NCBI GenBank assembly: GCA_033239125.1
Contig: BSWB01000005.1
Location: forward strand, 14,561,447-14,625,446
Reading direction: 5' to 3'
Source: Fagopyrum homotropicum
Lineage: Eukaryota; Streptophyta; Magnoliopsida; Caryophyllales; Polygonaceae
DNA length: 64,000 nucleotides
How positions within the stretch are numbered: position 1 is the stretch's first letter; every line of letters starts with the position of its first letter. Positions 11,362 through 22,024 of the stretch are shown piece by piece. The notes under the pieces are model-generated. The model saw only the letters and a program-made list of their open reading frames with translations. It was not told where the DNA came from and made no database searches. The translations under genes were made by a program, and so were the position numbers.

Positions 11362-11687
11362 TGATAACACGATTTATGACGTAGGTTTAAGCACTCATTT
11401 AGATAGTTTTTCCGCTCATTCATGCATGGTTTAGCACTAGTTCATGACGTTTGCATTCAATTCTTGTATATTTGTCGAGATAGACGTCTACACGGACTTT
11501 TGCATGTTTTGTAGGTATTTTGGGAACTATAGGAGCTTAATCGATATATTCGAGGATCGTTCCTCAAGATGACACACCTTTGGACTCATTGGGAAGCAAG
11601 CTAGGAGCTAAGGAGGACACATGAGACCTTGTTGGTTCATGCCTTGCACCAAATTGTGGCTTGATGATCCAAAGAAAGCTGCATCAC

Positions 11688-11746
11688 AAAAACCACGGCC
11701 ACTGGGACTTCCACGGGCGTGGAAATAGGCCGTGGTTCTCCCTGCA
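11688..11746. promoter_or_regulatory. Palindrome-word cassette 1 of LTR D (CCACG-CGTGG)
   Basis: CCACGGCC, then CCACGGGCGTGG, then GGCCGTGG, about 55 bp upstream of the TATA box. It has the same half/full/half layout as A and C. Confidence 0.55.
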
Positions 11747-11800
11747 TAGCTGCGACAGCTGTCCCACGATCTCCATAACCGACCCTTGCCCTTGATGGTG

Positions 11801-11808
11801 TATAAAAG
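11801..11808 (+). promoter_or_regulatory. TATA box of LTR D
   Basis: TATAAAAG in the context GTGTATAAAAGGTGG. The equivalent place in LTR A has TATAAG on its sense strand. Confidence 0.6.
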
Positions 11809-12293
11809 GTGGTCTTGCAGGCTGTTAAGGGCAGACCCCATCATTCCATTCTCTCTCACACTCTCAACAACACATATTCTCTCATTGGAAGATTGGATTG
11901 GAGACATTCTTGGAGGAGAAGAAAGGCTTCCATTGGAGAAGAAGAGAAGAACACACCATTCTTAGTTTTTCATAGATTTGAGTGAGTTTTGTTGAAGACA
12001 TTTGCTAGGGTTGTAAGAACGATTCGAACCTTCTTTTGAAGGGTTGTAAGTCTTTCTTTTAACATTTATTCAGCTCATTTTTCTTATTCTATTTGTTTCA
12101 TCTCCCTTCCATTTCATCCCCTTGATATGGACTCTATGATTTCATGCATGATGATTTTGATTGTGATAATGCAAGTTGTTGGCTAAATAGATGTGGTTCT
12201 AGGGTAAGGAAATGATGGTTATGGCTTGGACTATGATAGGATAGACTTAAACGTACCTTTGGATGAATTGTTTGCTTGAACCTAGCCTCTGGT

Positions 12294-12352
12294 AGAAATC
12301 ACGGCATGTTCTAGTGGGTTCCACGGCCGTGGAAGTGAGGAACAAACCATGA
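12294..12352. promoter_or_regulatory. Palindrome-word cassette 2 of LTR D
   Basis: Half-site ATCACGGC, full palindrome TTCCACGGCCGTGGAA, half-site CCATGATTC. It corresponds in position to cassette 1 of LTR A and to 13399-13463 of LTR C. Confidence 0.6.
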
Positions 12353-12474
12353 TTCTGTCTGAATTGCTTGTATTGATAAATCTAAGTGTTAGGTTGTTAG
12401 ATTGTTGAAATCCTAGTGTTTATTGAGCTAGATCTATCCAAGGGTGACCTAGTGTTAGCAACTAAGTGTGAGAA

Positions 12475-12736
12475 GAGACCTACCCGGTAATTCTTGCTCT
12501 TAGATACCGAAGATGATGAACTCTAGGTATTAGTGAGCCTCATAAGCCGCTATTGGACTAAGTGTGCTAGGATTGATGTTTAGGACTTGCCTTCTCGAGA
12601 CTTACCCGGTAAAGAGAGGTTAGATCCCTAGATGACAATCCGGTTTGTGTAGAATTCCTATCCTTAGGTTCTTTGAGACTTACCCGGTGATGAGACCTTA
12701 GGAACGGACTAGTGGACCATGAGACCTACCCGGTGA
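12475..12736 (+). repeat. Four-copy GAGACYTACCCGGTRA array in LTR D
   Basis: Copies at 12475, 12597, 12675 and 12721. The 16-bp core is almost invariant while the sequence between copies differs. Confidence 0.85.
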
Positions 12737-13189
12737 TTGATCCCAATCTAGAAACACTCACTCCCAACAAACTATAGTTGATCCAAGGAATGATTAGATA
12801 GCTTGAGTCCTATGCCATAACCGGAATTTCTAACCCCTAGAATCCGTTTTCCTTTCTTGATTACCTATCTCGTGTTTGTGATTGTTTATTTGCCTTGCTA
12901 TCTTAGTTATTTGTTAATCTTGCATGATTTGTAATCTTTGATTGATCACCACAAAACCAATCCAAAAACATTGAGATTTTCATTTCTTTATTCCTTTCTC
13001 TTTTCTTAGCCTAGATCAACACTATCCTTAGTCACTATTGATTCAATTTCACCTTAGTCTTTGTGTTCGACCTCGGAATACTATCCTTACTACAAAACGA
13101 CCCATACACTGTGGGTTCGCTAGGAGTTAGGAAAAATATATCGAGTTATAAATTTAAGACTTTTGCGTGCATCAATTCCTAGCGTAACA

Positions 13190-13789
13190 CACTCAATCCA
13201 ATAGTGGCTTTTTTGGCTCACTACTGCCTAGAGTTCATCATCTTATGTATCTAAGAGAGGAAATTACCGGGTAAGTCTCATTCCTCAATAAGGTTGCTAG
13301 CTTTAGGTCACCCTAAGCTAGATTAGGCTCAACAAACACTAGGATTTCAACTCATCTACATCCTAACATCCAGATTTATCAATACAAGCACTACAAAGAA
13401 AACCACGGGCAGATCATCCTAAACCACGGCCGTGGAATCATGAAGAACGGGCCATGATTCTCCACTGAGTTGGGGTTTCGAACACAAATCGATCCTAAGC
13501 TAACATGGAAGTCCATACAAACATAGTCCAAAGCATAAACATCATTCCTTCACCCTAGAATCACAACTATTCAGCCAACAACATACATTTCAAGATCAAA
13601 CTTCACAAATAGAGCATGCTTGCAAGTCATGGCTAGATAATTAAGAATAATCCAAAGAAAAGACATTAAAAGCTAGAATAAAAGTTACCAAATCTTACAA
13701 GGGCTCCAAGAGCTGCTCCAAGTTGTCAACAATGGAAACCTCACTCAAAACCACTCAAATCTCACTACAAAACTAAAATCTACACTAAT
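13190..13789 (-). repeat. LTR C (Athila-like, minus), left part
   Basis: It is homologous in order to LTR A from its CACTCGATCCAATAGCGG phrase onward. It is cut on the left by D and on the right by B (TSD CTAAT at 13785-13789), and continues after B at 27811. It carries a CCACGGCCGTGG cassette at 13399-13463. Confidence 0.8.
13399..13463. promoter_or_regulatory. Palindrome-word cassette of LTR C
   Basis: AACCACGG, then GCAGATCATCCTA, then AACCACGGCCGTGGAA, then TCATGAAGAAC, then GGGCCATGATTC. The spacer text aligns with LTR A (GTGGATCATAGGG and ACCTGATGAACA) although the words differ (CCACGG versus AATCGG). Confidence 0.65.
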
Positions 13790-13963
13790 TGATAGTGATG
13801 GAATCAATATCATTTAGGGTAGTTTTTAGAGTCTTTTTATTGCATTAGTGTCGGTTTATGCTACTAACTCCTTGGTCCAGAAGAAGAAGATCAAAAGAAG
13901 TTAAGGAAGGAGTTATAAGCACTTAGGAGCAAAGATCGATCAAGAAGCAAAGTTTTTGTTGCT

Positions 13964-14400
13964 CCACCGCCCCCGCGGGCCCTTGCAGCCGCCCCAGCGG
14001 GTGACACTTCCCACTGAAGCGCTCCCAGCACCTTCACCAGCGCCGGCCAAGATGCAGGTCACCGCCCATGCGCCACCCATCGGCGCCCCTGCGGTGACTT
14101 GCCATGACAAGACGAAGGCCAGCTCCCTTGCGCCTCCCACTGCGCCCTGCCTGCGCCTCGCCTTGGGAGCTGGAAAGCGAAGAGTCTGTGTCATCGCCCC
14201 TGCGTTGGCCTTGAGGCGCCCCTGCGCCTTGACATCAGAAACGTCAGGAAGGCGAAAGGTCAGACGTTGAAGTACATTAAAGAACCGCCCCAGCGGAGTT
14301 GTGTAGCCGCCCCAGCGGTTATGAAGAAGATCAACCAATTCTGCCTAAACCGCCCTTGCGGGTCTTGAAGGCCGCCCTGCGGTTTAACGCCAAAAGCTTT
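13964..14400. promoter_or_regulatory. CCGCCCCTGCGG word cluster, 5' LTR of B
   Basis: Many imperfect copies: CCGCCCCCGCGG (13965), CCGCCCCAGCGG (13990, 14285 and 14311), CACCGCCC..CTGCGG, CCGCCCTTGCGG (14350) and CCGCCCTGCGG (14372). Each is an imperfect palindrome with CCGC/GCGG arms. Confidence 0.6.
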
Positions 14401-14485
14401 ACTCCGGCTGTTTACACCACCTTTATGGCATTAAAGGTGGCTGTTTTAGGCCGGCTATTTACTCCTAATTAAGTGTCTTTTGTAG

Positions 14486-14493
14486 TATAAATA
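14486..14493 (+). promoter_or_regulatory. TATA box of LTR B (5' copy)
   Basis: TATAAATA in the context GTAGTATAAATAGTCC. It lies in a segment of about 550 bp that is deleted from the 3' LTR copy. Confidence 0.65.
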
Positions 14494-15312
14494 GTCCATG
14501 GCTGATTGCTAGAATCAGGCATGCTTTCCCTCACAAAAATCCATTTTAGACTTGAGTTTTCCATTGTAATGAGTTGCTAACTCCCTTGCTACATTGGGTT
14601 GGTTTGAAGCTGTTTTGTTACTTTGGTTGTAAGTTCTTTTAATATAAGTGACTATTCAGTAATGCTTTGTGTTTCCTTGATCTTCATTGTTTAATTGCAT
14701 GTTAACTATTACTTGAGATTGATCACCTTAGGTTCTAAAGTGCATGTAAACAACTAGGATTAATAGGTTCCGGGTTCGGGTCTTTAATCTAGTAGCAACT
14801 TTAAGTAATAACGGGTTGTAATTACTTAAAGAAAAGGAACACAAATATAAAGATAAATTTAACGGTTTTAATCTTCTCTTTATATCCCTTAGTCTTTGTT
14901 TGAATGCTAACTTATTATTTGTTCTTGTAGGTTTACGGAACTTTAATAGGTTAAGTTGTGTCGATGCCGGTTGGCTCAACACATATGTACGATCGAGATG
15001 GGAGATTACTTAAAAACTTTTAAAAGGAATACACCAAAGTCGCAATTGCATGCTTAGAATCAACCTAGTGTAGATTCACCCATTATTGTCTTACTTGTCG
15101 CATTAATCGTTTTCATTAGTTTTTGTGAATCAATTCAACCAAACCCCTCCCCCTTTTGTGTCACTCGTCATTATAATCGATAATTGCATCTAAAACACCT
15201 CAACTCTCTTGGGTTCAACCCTTATTTAATCACTATACTTGTTCATAGTGCTAAGTCGGGATTTACTTTTGATTGGTTATAGACGACCATAGAAATACCT
15301 TCGGTCAAATTT

Positions 15313-15330
15313 TGGCGCCGTTGCCGGGGA
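15313..15330 (+). other. Primer binding site for tRNA-Asp
   Basis: TGGCGCCGTTGCCGGGGA is complementary to the 3' end of plant tRNA-Asp(GUC) including CCA. It starts 5 bp after the LTR end, as usual for Athila/Tat elements. Confidence 0.95.
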
Positions 15331-15377
15331 GTTTTTGTGTTTTATTGTAATTATTGATTATTGGTTTGAACCATTTT

Positions 15378-16661
15378 ATGGTTCAAACCCGTGCTACTAA
15401 TTCCGGCTTTGCTTCTTTTGATCCAGAAATTGAGAGGACGCACATCCGGCAACGAAGACAACAACTACAACAAGAGATGGCTGACCATACTCTTCGTCAA
15501 CTTACGCAGCCCACTTTGGCTCAAAACCCTCTTGTGGTCGCTATACCGGCACTAGGGGAAGGAGTCAACTTTGATCTCAAACCAGGCCTTATTCACTTAC
15601 TTCCATCCTTCCATGGGCTAAGCGGTGAAGACCCCATCAAGCACCTTGGGAAGTTCCACACCGTTTGTATGAGCATGAAGCTGGCCAACATTACCGAAGA
15701 ACAAATCAAGATGAGGGCATTCGGCTTCACACTCAAGGATTCGGCGGATGATTGGTATTACCACCTTCCATCCGGGAGCATTGACACTTGGGAAAACCTT
15801 CACAAAGCGTTTTTGGAGAAATACTTCTCAGCTAAAAAGGCCAATAGCTTGAAGAAAGCTATAAGCAACATTGAGCAAGAGGCAACCGAAACTCTCTACG
15901 AGTACTTTGAAAGGTTTGCACGCCACCGATCCAGCTGTCCTTTCCACGGATATTCAACTCAAGATCTAGTCTTGTACTTGTACAATGGCTTGCTAGACAA
16001 TGAAAGGAGGATCGTCGATGCGGCTTGCGGAGGTAATATTCTTAACTCTACTCCTGACCTTGCTTTGGAAAAGATACAAGAACTAGCGGAAGGAACTCGG
16101 AACTTTGGAAGGATCCCGTCTAAGAAAGGAGTTCATGCCATGAGTTCCGGGAAGAACGAGATTTCCACCGAGCTAGCGGAACTGAAGGAAATGGTGAAGA
16201 GGCTAAGACTTATGGGAACACCGCAACAGCTAAAAGCTTGTGGAGTTTGTGCTGACCCATATCATCTAACGGACATGTGTCTACAAGTTCAAGATGACGA
16301 TGCTGAAGTAAACGCAATGGGTTATGGAAAACCACAGCATCAAAGACCTAGGAACGATCCCTATACCTAGAATTTCATGCCAAATTGGCGTGACCAACAT
16401 AATTTTCGTTGGAGGGATCAACAAAACCAACAACAACAGCCCCGCCAAGGTAAGTATCACTCAACTGAAGATATGTTGCAGGTTTTGACTAAACACTTTG
16501 CTACTCATGTCCAAACAACGGAATCAAGCATCAAGAACCTTGAGAAGCAGGTTGGTCAAATGGCGGAAGCCATTACAAGAATTGAAACTAGGGCCTCCGG
16601 AGGATTACCGTCACAAACGGTTATAAATCCAAAAGGGATGCAGGAAGAGGTTCAAACATAG
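15378..16661 (+). pseudogene. gag: Athila gag
   Basis: The ATG at 15378 (MVQTRATNSG) is preferred over the upstream one at 15354, because family members start with this short polar region. The retrotransposon gag domain spans about residues 60-260, with FHGLSGEDPIKHLGKF, ADDWYYHLP, TWENLHKAFLEKYF and YEYFERFARHRSSCPFHG followed by YLYNGLLDNERRIVDAACGG. An in-frame TAG at 16368-16370 interrupts the reading. It then continues in the same frame with a Gln-rich stretch and the coiled-coil-like LEKQVGQMAEAITRIETR, ending TAG at 16661. Gag would form the virus-like particle around the RNA. No CCHC knuckle is evident. Apart from the single stop the frame is intact, so decay is light. Confidence 0.92.
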
Positions 16662-17483
16662 AGGAAGAGTCCTTACGTCGAGCCAACGACGTAAAACAAA
16701 GGCGCTAATTCGGGAGGCAACCCGAAGTAATAAGAAGAGGAGCTTTTGTCAAGAAAACCGCCCCTGCAGCTCTAAAAACATGCCCCTGCGGCGACACTCC
16801 TAGCCAGCGCCACCCCCGGCTCTGGGCCTGCGTCTGCTCACGTAGGTCACCGCCCCCGCGGTGCCAACCCTACGCCCCTACGGCGGCCACCCTTGACATG
16901 CACCCCTAGCTCCGCCCCCGGCGCTGAGGCTGCATGGCCCCTCTCTCTTGTCACCGCCCCCGCGGCGACACACACCGCCCCTGCGGTACAGCTAAGGAAA
17001 GAAAAAAAAATACACTTACCAAAAATAACCTAAATCTACCACCTTCCCCACTCCCTCTCCATTCACTCTGCAAAAACCTAGCCGCTCAACCCCCTACGCC
17101 CTTGCGCCCTCCAGCACCTTATCACCACCACCTCGACGCGCCCCCTGCGCCACCTCTAGCAACCCAGCAGTGCCACCCCTTTCCTGCAAACACAAACAAT
17201 CTCCACTACATACACTCATCCCTTCTCACCACTCCCCTGTCCCACCTCCGGCAACGTCTGCGACAGCAAGGAAGACGTCAGAAAAGCACAATCGCCAACA
17301 CCTTTGTCGAACGACCAAATCGCATTTCTGCTCTTCGACCGCCCCTGCGCCTGCAAACTCCCGCCCCTGCGTCGAGCCACCCCTGCGCTTGTTGCAGCTG
17401 CCCCTGCATAAATCACGACAGAAGGTTCGCCTCTTGATCAAATTGCTTAACTTTCTGACTTTTTACTTGATCAATTGCAAGAG
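16662..17483 (+). other. Spacer between gag and 3' ORF of B, with word arrays
   Basis: It begins right after gag with the post-pol signature (GGCGCTAATTCGGGAGGCAA, 16701-16720), showing that pol was removed. It then holds at least eight CCGCCCCTGCGG-type words at 16756-16995 and more at 17335-17410. The ORFs read here (Pro/Ala/His-rich) are composition artefacts. Confidence 0.75.
16756..16995. promoter_or_regulatory. CCGCCCCTGCGG word array upstream of the 3' ORF in B
   Basis: Examples are ACCGCCCCTGCAGC, ACCGCCCCCGCGGTG (16850), TCACCGCCCCCGCGGCG (16951) and ACCGCCCCTGCGGTA (16975). It is the densest array of this word in the window and lies in the leader of the 3' ORF. Confidence 0.6.
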
Positions 17484-18820
17484 ATGGAACCACAAAGGAA
17501 ATACAAGTTGACGGAAGGTGAGAAGGACCGGTACAGGATTGCTCAAAGCCGGGAGATGCATGCAACCCGGTTCCTTGATGCTTCCACCTTGGAAAATCTA
17601 AGGATGTTGGAAAGTATGCAGGACTTCCTTAACAATGCCGGGTTAGGTGGTTTTCTGATAAAGAGCGCTCCAACACACCCCGACCTCACCAGACAATTCA
17701 TAGCAACATTTAAAATGGAGACGGAAGACCAATTGTGTATAGGAGTTTCATTCAAGTACAACAAGAGGAAATACACATTGGATTACACTCAAATATAAGA
17801 GGCATTGGGAGTGACCATTGCAGCTTCCGATGACTGGATGGAACCCATTCCGACACCGGATCTGTTGGAGTTTTGGCAGGCCACTACTAGGTCAGAGTTT
17901 CACGCAGGGGGTGAGTACTCCAACAAATTCACTCACCCCTTTTAAGACTCATCTCCAAGGTCTTCATGAGTGTCTTCTGTGGACACAAGGAAGAGAATAA
18001 GGTCGCTCTTAAAGACCTTCTACTGCTATATGCTTGTCTCTTCAACGAATTTGTGCCGGATTGGGCATATCTCTTCTTCACCGCTCTAAAGCGGATTAGG
18101 AGGAATGAGCCTCGTGACATAGTGGCAGGAGGTATCATTTCACTACTAGCTGCACGAGTGATGGATCTTCCTCCATTAGAAGAAGGTTTGGAGGCACCCT
18201 TAAACAATGAGGGGTTATTGAGGAGGTGCAGGCTCCTCAAGATAGATGGGGGACATCGTTTTTGGATCTCCCTTGTAGATGGGAGTCATCTCACATATTT
18301 ACCCCGCCGACTCCCATTGGGAGAAGAGCCCTCCGACCTATATGTCCCGGCTGACCCTGTCCCTCCGAGACGACCTCAGGTCAATATTGTTGGGAGGTAC
18401 ACATCCGGCTCTAGCAGGGCCCACCACACTGATGAGGAGATGCCGACGGCGGGACACGACAAGCAGGCCATGGAGAGTTTGTAGGCTCAGATGGCTGCTT
18501 TGACTACACAGCACCAGGCATGGCAGACAGAGTATCAGAGGTCCATGCTTGAGCAGCAGCAGGCGTGGCAATCCAGCTTCGCCTCCTCCATGACCACCCA
18601 CTTTGACGGCCGTCAGGATGCTTGGCAGGCGGCTCATCGGCAGCAGTTGGAGACTCAGCAGCTAGCTTGGCAGGCTAGCTATGAGACTTCATTTCGAGAG
18701 AGGATGGAGGCTTAGGAGGACCGGATTGACACCCTTCACTGTCGGCAGGAGCATTTCTTCTGCCACTTCCCTTACCCGCCGGTGGAGGGTTCTGGTGGTC
18801 CATCCGGACCACCCCAGTGA
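17484..18820 (+). pseudogene. Athila-type 3' ORF (ORF in the env-like position)
   Basis: Starts MEPQRKYKLTEGEKDRY. The conserved part includes MHATRFLDASTLENLRMLESMQDF, a strand-rich segment ending KYTLDYTQ, DLLEFWQATT, HPFLRLISKVFM, LLLLYACLF, and DIVAGGIISLLAARVMD. The C-terminus is Gln/Trp-rich and repetitive (HQAWQTEYQRS..., QQAWQSSF, RQDAWQAAH), probably coiled-coil. Breaks: TAA at 17796-17798, a frameshift near 17942, TAG at 18482-18484 and TAG at 18713-18715; the last stop is at 18818-18820. The order of motifs matches the ATHILA ORF family found downstream of pol in plants. Its function is unknown; the env-like label reflects position only and no signal peptide or membrane span is visible. 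Confidence 0.8.
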
Positions 18821-19445
18821 GGGGTACATCTCTTTCCCTTCTCCCACATTTATCTTTGACTCATTTTCACTTTGAGGACAAAATGCACTTCAAGTATGGG
18901 GGAGGGATATATATAATTGCTTGTACAGTTGTTAGTTATTTTTGACATTTTGTTTTGCATTATTGAAATCTGTTAAAAAAAAGCCAAAGAAGTGAAATAA
19001 AAGGCATGAAAATCCTTGGATAAATCGAAAACCCGAAAGGGCGGTTTAGGTAAAAAGAAGGTAGTCCGACCAACCTTAGGTTGGTGCAAAAATGGACTTG
19101 AGGGATGTGAGCTTAAGAGAGAAAAGAAGAAGAGTGGCAAGGTGAAAACCCGAACGGGCGCCTTGGCAAGATGAGCAACACCGAGTGTAGATTTCCCTTC
19201 CGGCATTTTGGCGACATAAGAAGGGGAGTCATAAGGAGGTTGTCCGGGTAGGCCACTCTTGGAGCGATAAGGATGGTAGTATCTTCTTTTTCTCACATTT
19301 CCTCTCTTTTTCCTTTCTTTCTTTCTTGGTTTTTCTCTTGTTTTCCATTATTTCTCTTTCTTTCCCTTGCTTCATGAGACCTTGAGTCTAATTGTTGTCA
19401 TTTGTTTTACTCGGGACGAGTAAAAGGTCTAAGTATGGGGGAGTT
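18821..19445 (+). other. 3' untranslated region of B with purine tract
   Basis: There are two AAGTATGGGGGAG purine tracts, one at 18892-18904 and one at 19432-19443. The second directly precedes the LTR and is the functional polypurine tract. The conserved 3' segment of A, D and F is not found here. Confidence 0.75.
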
Positions 19446-20216
19446 TGATGGGTGATGGAATCACTATCATTTAGGGTAGTTTTTAGAGTCTTTTTATTGC
19501 ATTAGTGTCGGTTTATGCTACTAACTCCTTGGTCCAGAAGAAGAAGATCAAAAGAAGCTAAGGAAGGAGTTATAAGCACTTAGGAGCAAAGATCGATCAA
19601 GAAGAAAAGTTTATGTTGCTCCACCGCCCCCGCGGGCCCTTGCAGCTGCCCCAACGGGTGACACTTCCCACTGAAGCGCTCCTAGCACCTTCACCAGCGC
19701 CGGCCAAGATGCAGGTCACCGCCCCTGCGCCACCCATCGGTGCCCCTGCGGTGACTTGCCTTGACAAGACGAAGGCCAGCTCCCCTGCGCCTCCCACTGT
19801 GCCCTGCCTGCGCCTCGCCTTGGGAGCTGGAAGGCGAACAGTCTGTGTCACCGCCCCTGCGTTGGCCTTGAGGCGCCCCTTGCGCCTTGACATCAGAAAT
19901 GTCAGGAAGGCGAAAGGTCAGACATTGAAGTACATTGAAGTACATTAAAGAACCGCCCCTGCGGTCAGACATTGAAGTACATTAAAGAAAAGGAACACAA
20001 ATATAAAGATAAGTTTAACGGTTTTAATCTTATCTTTATATCCCTTAGTCTTTGTTTAAATGCTAACTTATTATTTGTTCTTGTAGGTTTACGGAACTTT
20101 AATAGGTTAAGTTGTGTTGATGCCGGTTGGCTCAACACATATGTACGATCGAGATGGGAGATTACTTAAAAACGTGTAAAAGGAATACACCAAAGTAGCA
20201 ATTGCATGCTTAGAAT
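19446..20216 (+). repeat. 3' LTR of B, left part
   Basis: Begins TGATGGGTGATGGAATCAC, very similar to the 5' LTR. About 550 bp present in the 5' LTR (14280-14825) are missing here. The deletion joins repeats of the type TACATTAAAGAA and removes the TATA box. Words of the CCGCCCC type are at 19624-19690 and 19953. It is broken at 20216 by element F (TSD AGAAT at 20212-20216). Confidence 0.88.
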
Positions 20217-20523
20217 TGATAGCATGAATTATTGTCTATATTTTGGGACTTGTTTAGACGTTTTATCTTCAATAATCTGCATGTTTGGATGTATATTATG
20301 TGATTATATTGTCGTTTCATCTACCTTTGCAGGAATCGAGGTCTACACCAAGTTTCGTTGTAATCGTAGGTAAAATGGCACGTTTTACATCAAATTGGAG
20401 CAAAAGGAGCTAAGGAGTCATTGGAGCTACATTCAGGAGCTTAAGGAAGAATCCAGGAATCATGGAATTGGATTAGAGATTCACTTTGGACCAGATTTGA
20501 GAGATTTCACATTCAGTTGTGAT

Positions 20524-20605
20524 TCACCTCGGTTGACTACAAAGTCACCTCGACCGAGGTGATCCAGAGGAGCTGACTCGACCGAGGCGAACACCTTGGA
20601 CGCGG
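20524..20605. promoter_or_regulatory. Palindrome-word cassette 1 of F (CACCTCGACCGAGGTG)
   Basis: Half-site CACCTCGG, 14 bp, full palindrome CACCTCGACCGAGGTG, 15 bp, then CTCGACCGAGGCG. Same layout as in A, C and D but a different word. Confidence 0.6.
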
Positions 20606-20771
20606 CAAGGATATTTTATTCTTGGCTGAAATCTTTTATTTTTTGGAAAGAAGATCTTATATTTTTGGGTTGGATTCCTGGAAGAAAGAAGATAATTTAG
20701 TCCATATATATTACCTATTTTTATGGGAAGAGATCTTTTTAAGATATCTTATCTTTGGAGGGTAATTTTCC

Positions 20772-20779
20772 TATAAAAA
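20772..20779 (+). promoter_or_regulatory. TATA box of LTR F
   Basis: TATAAAAA in TTCCTATAAAAAGGGTTGG, about 170 bp downstream of word cassette 1. Confidence 0.6.
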
Positions 20780-21305
20780 GGGTTGGATTTTCCACAAATC
20801 CAACATCTGCTATAACCTGCTTACATCTGAAACATCACGCTATACCACCGATAGTGTTTAAACATCCGCTATCACTCGGAAGACCGCTTAGGGCTGCACA
20901 TCGCGCGAGACAGCCGTTTTATCCCACTATAAGTTGGGAGATTTGAAGAACCTTTTTGAAGGTTGAAAGAAGATTGAAGGAAGAAAGTTTATAGCTTTTA
21001 TAGCTTTTTGAAGGGTTTTGTAAGATTCTCTTAGATTCCCTTCATTGTTGATTGTCTTATTGGATTTTGATCCAAGGAACGCTTGTTGATTGATAATTGA
21101 TTCAGTTATTGAAGCCTTTCTCTTAAGGTTTTCTTGTTCAATTATTATCTTTCTTCCCTTATATTTGATTATTCCTTTCATCATGATGAGTGGCTAATTT
21201 CCTTGTGTGATTCTAGGGTGATTGGCTGAATGTTGTGGGAAAAACAATGATAGAATAATCTTAATCACAGTAGGACCCTGAAAGCTCGAGTCTTTATCCT
21301 TAACC

Positions 21306-21376
21306 CTAGAACATCTCGCTCAGTCGATGAACATCTCGGCCGGGGTGGAATTCTTCTGACCGAGGTGACTTACCTG
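21306..21376. promoter_or_regulatory. Palindrome-word cassette 2 of F
   Basis: CATCTCG, then CATCTCGGCCGGGGTG, then GACCGAGGTGA. The central copy has drifted from CACCTCGACCGAGGTG but keeps the arms. Confidence 0.5.
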
Positions 21377-21458
21377 ATCCGAAACTGAGAGTTAAGTGTT
21401 AGAGTTTCACAATTCCTATTCTTATTATACCTTTCCTGGTTCAATGCAAGCCTAGGAT

Positions 21459-21718
21459 GAGACTTACCCGGTAATTCCTTTGTTTGTTTACCAAAGATCA
21501 TAAGTGTAGGTAATAAAGGTTTATCCTTTATTGGGGTTTGAGTGTGCTTTCATTCCATCTTTGTGAGATAGCCTGAGACTTACCCGGTAAAGGTTGATTC
21601 TATTCCCTTAGGTGGTGTGTTGGTTTGAGGTTATAGTTTTTTACCTTGATTCCTTGAGACTTACCCGGTAATAGGAGTTGCGGTTTGGGATTAGTGAGTA
21701 GTGAGACTTACCCGGTGA
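21459..21718 (+). repeat. Four-copy GAGACTTACCCGGTRA array in LTR F
   Basis: Copies at 21459, 21575, 21656 and 21703 are identical through GAGACTTACCCGGT. The LTR is otherwise strongly diverged from A and D. Confidence 0.85.
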
Positions 21719-22024
21719 TCTATTCCACTTTAGTAACACCTTCTCTATGCAAATATCTCAGCTTTGTCCGCTTATCTTTAGATCTTGAGTTGGAACCACA
21801 ACTAGATGCTTTAATCCCTAGAATTGCATAATTCCTTAATTGAATTTTTATCATCCTTGATTGTGTTAATTGCTTCGTGGTTAGTAATTACATAGCTTAC
21901 CTATTCCTGCTTTGTTTCACTAAGTCCCTGTGATCGACCCCTGGAATTTCTTGCTTTTTACTACGATTGACCCGTACACTGCGGGTTCGCATCCTTGTTT
22001 TAAGTTACATCTAGGGTTATAAAT

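Larger units (their letters stand above)
11362..13189 (+). repeat. 3' LTR of Athila-like element D
   Basis: It begins TGATAACACG and ends AGCGTAACA. A TATA box (TATAAAAG) lies at 11801-11808. It is clearly related in sequence and layout to LTR A, but its palindrome word is CCACGGCCGTGG. It was inserted into the minus-strand LTR C, whose sequence resumes directly at 13190 with CACTCAATCC. The 5' LTR and gene regions lie outside the window, to the left of element E. Confidence 0.85.
13790..15307 (+). repeat. 5' LTR of element B
   Basis: 1518 bp, TG...CA ends, TATA box TATAAATA at 14486-14493. GC-rich palindrome words (CCGCCCCTGCGG and variants) occur at about 13964-14400. The two-strand ORFs at 13940-14338 come from these GC-rich words and are not genes. 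Confidence 0.9.

Noticed and set aside
13940..14338. Overlapping 104- and 132-codon ORFs on both strands
   Set aside because: Both lie in LTR B and result from GC-rich CCGCCCC words; the equivalent 3' LTR ORFs (19597-19948) change in length and sequence.
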